A stretch of 64,000 bases of DNA from Artocarpus heterophyllus. Its lineage: Eukaryota > Streptophyta > Magnoliopsida > Rosales > Moraceae. A model generated the notes under the pieces. It made no database searches, was not told the origin of the DNA, and saw nothing but the letters and a program-made list of their open reading frames with translations. A program made the position numbers and the translations under genes. Shown in pieces: positions 57,997-64,000 of this stretch. The stretch is from NCBI GenBank assembly GCA_025403435.1, contig CM046330.1:18560239-18624238 (forward strand), read 5' to 3'. Each line of letters starts with the position of its first letter. Positions within the stretch are counted from its first letter, which is position 1.

Positions 57997-59500
57997 AAAT
58001 GCCCTCCAAACTTAGCATTTTGCTTGTCCTTAAGCAAAAGAAAAAGAAAAAACTAGATTGAAAACACACAAGGACATACGAGTGGTAAGGATGAATTTAT
58101 AGGCCTTAATATTTTACAACTTATATAGCTTAAGAAAAAAAACATAATGAACGTGCAAAATTCAATTCAAATGCCAATTCTATCTTACTTAGACCCGGTG
58201 AGTACGTGTGTGAGTAACCAATTGCATTTAGCCGTTGTAGCCCGAATTAGTTTATGCAAATTATTTATTGAAGTTAGATCTTAGGGTGAGGAAATTAGAG
58301 CTCCACAAGCTTGTCTTTTATATCTTTCTCCCTAATGTAGGCAACAAAATGGTTAAGAACTATTAGGACTTCATAAAGCTTCAAATGTATGGCTCAAGTA
58401 AGGAGTAGGATATTTGGATACAAGTGAGATTCAAATCACCCATAAACATGTTCATTTGTTCACATACCTTCTAATGAGCACAAATCAACATTCCAACTAC
58501 AAAACACCCCTTAACTTGAACTTTTGCCTTTTTCTGTCATCCATATTTATTCATCATCATTTTTTTTTGTCTTTGCTCCTTTTTTTTGGTTAAAACTTGT
58601 AGATATCATAAGTTACAGTGAAATACTAGTACAAAACAATATATCACAACACCACCCTGCCTCCCATGTACAAGAATAGACTTCAAAAAATGTCACAGAA
58701 TAACCAACATGCTTATAAGTGAAGGGTTAACAAGGATAGAAGATAAATAATGGCTAAGCTAAAACTTGTGAGTGACAAAGAAAACGGAAAAATAAGGCTA
58801 GGGATAAAATATGTATCACATGGCAAGCTCAGAAAGGCTCAAATGGTCCAAAGATGGCCTAAATTATGTCCTTAATGTCATGCAACCTAGGATTTTTCCT
58901 CAAGAGATTATCAAACAAGTTTTAGAGTTTGTGAGATCTTTTAAAAGTTGCTAAATTCACATGAACATTCTCTAAGCTTACAAACAAGTAAGTGATCATG
59001 ATTATGTGCATTTAAGTGTTCAAAGAAATCTAAGCATGGTAGAGCCAACAAATAAATCAAGCACACGTAGACACAATGTTTGTCATTTTTTGGGAGCTAT
59101 ACATATTTTAAAACAAGTTCTATTATTGGCCTTAGACATCAACTCAACACACAGGTTTAAAGCCAATTTTTTGGAAGAAAATAAAACCAAAAAAAAAGCA
59201 GAAAAAGAAAAAATTTTTATTTTTATTTTTTGGGTGCCATACCCCCAAACTTAAACTGAACATTATCCTTAATGTTTAGAAAAAAAAAAGATTAAGTGCA
59301 GAGGACTTAACTGATTGATGGAGGTTTAATGTTTTTATTTTCTTATTTTAATTTTTGTGTTTTCATTTTTTTTAAATATATATAAAACAAAAATGCAAAA
59401 ATAAAAAGATAGAATGGATGGGAGTGAGAGAGATTAAATCTGTTATGACATGCCCTCCATCCTTTAGGTTGCCTCCCAATAAGCGCTTCTTTTAGTGTCC
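57997..59500 (-). other. Athila 3' noncoding region
   Basis: The purine tract AGTTTGGAGGGCATTT (minus, 57997-58012) adjoins the LTR and is followed by GACAAGCAAAATGC, both typical of Athila. A second AGTTTGGGGGTATGGC occurs at 59235-59250 on the minus strand, marking the usual boundary after pol. Autonomous Athila elements often have an env-like ORF here; no such frame is seen. Confidence 0.65.
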
Positions 59501-59533
59501 TTAGCCTGACGTAGACCTACTTTATTTATCAAG

Positions 59534-59950
59534 CTAAGTCGGCTCATCAAGCGGTACCTCCTCTGCATTATGTATCACAAAACCCTTGTAGTAATGCTTC
59601 AAGCAGTGCCCATTCACTTTGAATGTGTTTCTTGTCTTCGTGCTTTTTATTTCAATTGCATCATGTGAAAAGACATTAGTAACAACAAATGGTCCAACCC
59701 AATGAGAACATAACTTAGCTGAAAATAGCTTAAGGCATGCATGGAATAGAAGAACTTTTTGTCCTACAACAAAAGTCTTGCATGAGATCATTTTGTCATG
59801 AAAAGCCTTAGTTTTCTCCTCATAAAATCTCGAGCTCTCGTAAGCATCATTTTGAATTTCCTCCAGCTCTTGCAGTTGAAGCTTCCTTTGTTGTACTGCG
59901 GCATCCATCTCCATGTTGCATTGCTTGACTGCCTAAAATGCTCTTCGTTC
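59534..59950 (-). pseudogene. Athila integrase C-terminus
   Basis: A 126-codon open frame reads RKLQLQELEEIQNDAYESSR, EKTKAFHDKMI, VGQKVLLFHACLKLFSAKL and WVGPFVVTNVF, which is the Athila C-terminal integrase domain. In frame with the core at 60466, separated by stops between 59914 and 60071. Confidence 0.88.
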
Positions 59951-60070
59951 TAGCTCAACTAGAAGATGACATGGCTTACTGTACACCAACCAATAAGGGG
60001 ACATTCCAATGGGTGTCTTATAAGCTGTCCTATATGCCCAAAGTGTGTCATCAAGTCGTAGAATCCAATC

Positions 60071-60466
60071 TTACCAATTCAGGTTAACCGTTTTTTCAAG
60101 AATGGATTTTACTACTCGATTGGATACTTCAGCTTGCCCGCTTGTTTGTGGATGGTATGCAGTGAAGACTTTATGTGTGATGTTGTATTTTTTTAACAGA
60201 GCTTCAACTGACCTATTGTAGAAATGTGTACCTCTATCACTGATCATAGTTCTCGATGTTCCAAACCTTACAAAGATGTTAGAATTTATAAAATCTACAA
60301 CAAATTTAGAATCATTAGTCTTGGTGGCTTTTGCTTCCACCCATTTCGAGACATAATCAACTGCAAGTATAATGTAAAGATTACCAAAAGAAGAAGGAAA
60401 AGGTCCAATGAAATCAATGCCCCAAACATCAAAGATTTCGATAACAAGAATGGGGGTTAGTGGCAT
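60071..60466 (-). pseudogene. Athila integrase core
   Basis: 131 open codons with all three acidic catalytic residues: WGIDFIGPF (D), [11 protein letters not shown] (D) and [10 protein letters not shown] (E). It belongs to the same frame as 60679-60467. Integrase would insert the cDNA; the surrounding pol is broken. Confidence 0.9.
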
Positions 60467-60700
60467 TTAATTTCAGACACCAAGATTACCTGCTCTTTAA
60501 CAATGATCACATGACTTGCAAAAGAGGTATGAATCCTTGAACAACAATGGCCAATAAAAACCACAATCCAGGACTTTATGTGTTGTCCTCTTTGGCCCAA
60601 AGTGTCCTCCACATACATAAGAGTGACAAAAAGTGAGTACAGAGTGAAATTTCGTTTCAAGAGCACACCTTCTTATCACCTAATTGGAACAATGTCTCCA
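60467..60700 (-). pseudogene. Athila integrase zinc-binding N-terminus
   Basis: Reads CHSYVCGGHFGPKRTTHKVL then CGFYWPLLFKDSYLFCKSCD, giving the H-H-C-C pattern with a shifted overlapping frame. An in-frame stop or shift is present near 60480. Confidence 0.8.
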
Positions 60701-61432
60701 CAACATACGGCCGTCCCAAATGTAGTACTTGGCAACACTTTTCAACTTCTCTTTCTAGTTCAGGTTAAGTCATCCGCCATCCTCTTAGTAACCAAATAAT
60801 TAACAATGTCTCCATGCCAGGGGGTTATCATACTTACTGAAAGTAGTTGCTCATCTAGGAAGTTCTCTTGCAAAGGTAAAGCCTCCTCTTCATGAACAAG
60901 GTGGCTAAGATAATCATCACTAACTTCTCAGTTCCTTTCTTTTCCTTGATTTCTAAGTTAAATTCTTGTAAGAGGAGAATCCATCTTATAAGCCTTAGTT
61001 TTTCATCCTTCTTGGTGGTCAAGTACTTGAGAGCTGCATGATTAGAAAATAATACTTTTGTTCCTATTAAATAAGATTGAAATTTTTCCAAAGCAAAAAT
61101 AATTGCCAACAGTTCTTTTTCAATAGTGGAGTAGTTGAGGTGTACATCATTTAGTGTTTGTGATGCATAATAAATTGCACGAGGAATTCATCCAATTCAT
61201 TGCCCCAATACGACTTTTATTTCATAGTCGCTAGCATCACACATGATTTTAAAAGGGAAATCCCAATTTGGCAATTGGATCAGGGGTGTTGAGGTGAGGA
61301 GCTCCTTCATCTTCTTAAATGCTTCCTTGCATTTATCGTCAAAGTTGAATGCCACATCCTTTTGAAGTAATTTGCATAGGGGCAATGCTATCTTTGAGAA
61401 ATCCTTGATAAACCTACGGTAGAAACTTACAT
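60701..61432 (-). pseudogene. Athila RNase H and RT C-terminus, truncated
   Basis: 61385-61197 is the RT thumb/connection (MPLCKLLQKDVAFNFDDKC, KELLTSTPLIQLPNWD, IMCDASDYEIKVVLGQ). 61109-60855 is RNase H (FALEKFQSYLIGTKVLFSNH, IRWILLLQEFNLEIKEK). VSFYRRFIKDFSKIA leads to the break at 61432, where LTR-like DNA starts at TGTAACACC. The upstream RT palm is outside or lost. Confidence 0.85.
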
Positions 61433-62007
61433 GTGTAACACCTGTCGATTTTCATGTAACAGATTATGTCATATTAGTGACGACGTTAAGTATTTTCCTT
61501 ACTGATTTATGATATTATTGTCACTAACTATTTTATTTTAAGTGTTATGACAGGTGACGATCACGTGGAATTGATGTGCTCAATTGTTCATGTTATTTAC
61601 GATGTACGTTAATTTTTTTATTGTGGCATCCGGCACAGGCCCCACCTCAAGCCTCCATAGGACCCACCTTGTAAGGCCCTCGAACTTATGGCTCTTATTG
61701 GTAAACTATTTTCGTGTCGTCCCACTCATCCGTACTGTCCCCTCTGGGGCCCTCTGGCCCCTTAGGGTTTTCTTTCGCGTCCCTCGGGTTTAAGAACCTC
61801 TTAAGGGAGGTTTAAGGTTCGAACCTAAAGGACGCGAAAGAAAACCCTGAGGGGCCGGAGGGCCCTAGAGGGGACAGTATGGATGAGTGGGACGGCACGA
61901 TAACATTTTACCAATAAGAGCCATAAGTTTGAGAGCCTCATAAGGTGGGTCCTATGGAGGCTTGAGGTGGGGTCCGCATCGAATGCCACAATAAAACACA
62001 CAAAGCT
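61433..62007. repeat. LTR-like segment abutting the Athila RT, with foldback
   Basis: It starts TGTAACACC directly after ACATG (61428-61432), possibly a target duplication. GGTGACGATCACG...GATGTGCTCA at 61556-61582 resembles 63238-63265. It contains the foldback at 61617-61996. The right junction is not settled; a second TGTAACGTCC-type end starts at 62008. Confidence 0.45.
61617..61996. repeat. 380-bp foldback (long inverted repeat)
   Basis: Arms of about 184 bp (61617-61800, 61812-61996) match along their length with scattered transitions. Shared blocks include CCTCAAGCCTCCATAGGACC, TTATGGCTCTTATTGGTAAA and AGGGTTTTCTTTCGCGTCC. It is much more GC-rich than its surroundings. The opposing ORFs at 61584 and 62115 are the two arms. 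Confidence 0.9.
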
Positions 62008-64000
62008 TGTAACGTCCCCCTTATGGATGTCACAGATGTCGTTACATTCATTCATTACTACCTTTATTTTAAGATAAACTATTTGTACAAAACATAATTT
62101 GAAAACAAACCCCAAGATCCATGCATACCTCTCTTTTTTTAATATAAAATATATTACCCAAATATAAACATTCTTAATAGTTTATCACACTAAATATTAA
62201 ATTCATAATAAAAATCACATAGTCAAAATCTGCTTACATAGTTTGGTAGGCCGAACTTCAAACTTCAGCAGGCCGAACTTATCCGGCAAACCGAAGGTCA
62301 ACCTTCGGCAGGCCGCCCGAGGCTCTACAAAATAGGGTTCCAAAATTCATTAAGATCGGTAGGCCGATACTGGGCATTCAATAGGCCGGTCCATTCTTTG
62401 GCAGCCCGACCAATTATGGTCGGCAGGCCAACCGACTGTCAGAAACTAGTTTCTTAAAAACCAAACTCAATAATTTAAAAGTGAAAGTTATATGATAAAA
62501 CTATAAAGTTAAAGAGTCATAGTTTAAATCTTTAAAATTCATCAAATAACATACTCAAAATAAAATAAAAATATAGCATGGTTCATAAGTTTTAAAACTT
62601 CTTTTCTTGGCGCCTTCCGTTTGCAATTCATTGTGCTTAGCTCACACGCCTTACCATGCCCTTCGCCTAATCCATAACCTTCTTACCCTTATCTGCAACA
62701 TGATATAAAATTGAATAAGCTAATGCTTAGTAAGTGCATTTATATCTCACAACTTAAAACTTTTTATGAACATCATCATCATTATAGTGCACAAAGTACA
62801 AATTCATAAGGAACATATCTTTCAATGCATTGTCCATATTAAAACTTTATTCATTTTATCTTAAGGGCCCAAGTATTGTACCATAAACATCATAGTGGGT
62901 GCCCCGTCATGAGAGGAGAATGGCAGCTAATCCTAAACCAAACATGACATCATATCACTTCATAACATAACTTTTGTGTGCAACACTTATTTAAGTGATA
63001 CATATATATATATATATACACATACTTATACTTTCATGCTGTAAAAAAAAATTATCATCAAAACATGCATAAACGTTTATACATTAATAACTTCCACAAT
63101 AACATATCATGTATAATCATCATGAGAAATCATCATAAAACCATCATAAAAATGGATTTCAAACTTTTCATAAACTCATCATGTTGCAAGTGAGAATGTA
63201 CTTACTTGTGTAGCTTACTTAACCTTAATTTTGTAGGTGACGACGCCGCGGTCTCGATGTGCTCACTTCATATAGTGTTCATGTCATACATTCATAAAAA
63301 GAATAGCAATTAACATATATTTTTAACGAATTAGTCAACACAACAAAACATCCATTACCATATAACATCACACATACACTCATCTCTTGGAACATAAATT
63401 TATAACATGTTTCATTAACCATAAATCTTAGAACACAACTATCAACACAAACATTTTTTGACCTCCATAAATTCTTAACTCAATAACTTTACATTATTAA
63501 CACACAATATGGGCACCAAATTTAATGAAAACAAAGATAACATATAAACTTATCACCATGATTTGATTTTTTATTAGTCATAAAAATTCCATCTAATGTC
63601 TCAAACAAATCATCATACTGATAAAAATAAAATAAAAAAAAAACTGCCAGCCATTAGAAAAACAAAAACAGTGAATAATTAATTATACAAAACATCACAT
63701 CATAAAAGTTCGTCAACCTTTCCTTAAAACAATCTAAGAAACCCAGTTTCAATAAAAATTTCATAACACATATACTATTCATCAAATTATCTTGAGACTT
63801 TTCTCTTTACAAATTTAACATATACATATTGAAATTTCATGAGAGAATCATTCATTTGCTCTAAGAGCAAAAGCTACATTTATGTGCACATAACAATCAT
63901 CAACAAATTTTCGTGAGTGGTAGAGAGAAGAAAATTCCTAGCTTATCATAGAAAAATCAAAATAATAGGAAATTTGGGGGAGCATCACATAACGCATACA
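62008..64000 (-). repeat. LTR-like sequence, probably minus strand, running out of the window
   Basis: The minus strand ends GGGGGACGTTACA at 62008, like the CGGGGCGTGACA end of the Tekay-type solo LTR. It has a CGGCAGGCCG-type repeat cluster at 62241-62435. Minus-strand ACTTACTAAGCATTAGC at about 62723-62739 recalls the LTR block GAGCCTTCTGCTTAC. A (TA)n run lies at 63001-63018. No coding frame. It probably belongs to another chromovirus LTR. Confidence 0.5.

Noticed and set aside
57997..59500. Possible env-like ORF of an Athila element
   Set aside because: The region between pol and the 3' LTR has only short AT-rich frames and no signal or membrane segment pattern.
61584..62115. Two facing ORFs of 69 and 96 codons
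   Set aside because: They are the two arms of the foldback read in opposite directions; the similarity is due to the inverted repeat.

Overview
The window is nuclear DNA of a flowering plant, probably a eudicot. It is AT-rich and crowded with LTR retrotransposons of plant-specific Ty3/gypsy lineages: Tekay-type chromovirus, Athila, and Tat with two RNase H domains and an antisense extra ORF. It also holds a LINE fragment, small inverted-repeat DNA elements and one spliced host gene. The species cannot be named from the sequence. Almost every transposon reading frame is broken. Many stops are TAG, TAA or TGA where a single C-to-T change from CAG, CAA or CGA explains them, as expected of old methylated copies.

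Layout. 1-641: 3' part of a Tekay-type LTR. 797-15888: a Tekay element on the + strand with gag, protease, RT/RNase H, integrase and chromodomain remnants. Its 5' LTR is split by a complete 7.15-kb gag-only Athila derivative (874-8023, target duplication GAACT). 15889-18230: LTR-like noncoding DNA. 18239-20325 and 29171-31201: two solo LTRs of one family, each with its own target duplication. Between them lie minus-strand remnants of an Athila element (gag, protease, primer site, LTR; 20331-23566) and of a Tat element (integrase to gag; 23567-28696).

31202-44530 is the gene-bearing island. It carries a 5'-truncated minus-strand LINE (34296-36720) with a small inverted-repeat element inside its RT. 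Next is a three-exon HIPP-type gene (37110-39287, minus), the only convincing host gene. Then comes a long-TIR element (40727-43328) interrupted by a solo Tekay-type LTR (41324-42777, duplication GAACC).

44531-61432 is a minus-strand Athila element. A complete 11.06-kb Tat element (45663-56718, duplication CTCTA) is inserted in its 3' LTR. The Tat copy has gag-pol on the minus strand and, convergent with it, a three-exon antisense ORF on the plus strand preceded by its own TATA box. 61433-64000 is LTR-like DNA containing a 380-bp foldback.

Most notable: the antisense spliced gene with its own promoter inside the Tat element; a GTTCGGC-AG-GCCGAAC palindrome recurring in three LTR families; the foldback; and an in-frame 192-bp duplication in the Tat protease region. 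No CRISPR, rRNA or convincing tRNA was seen.
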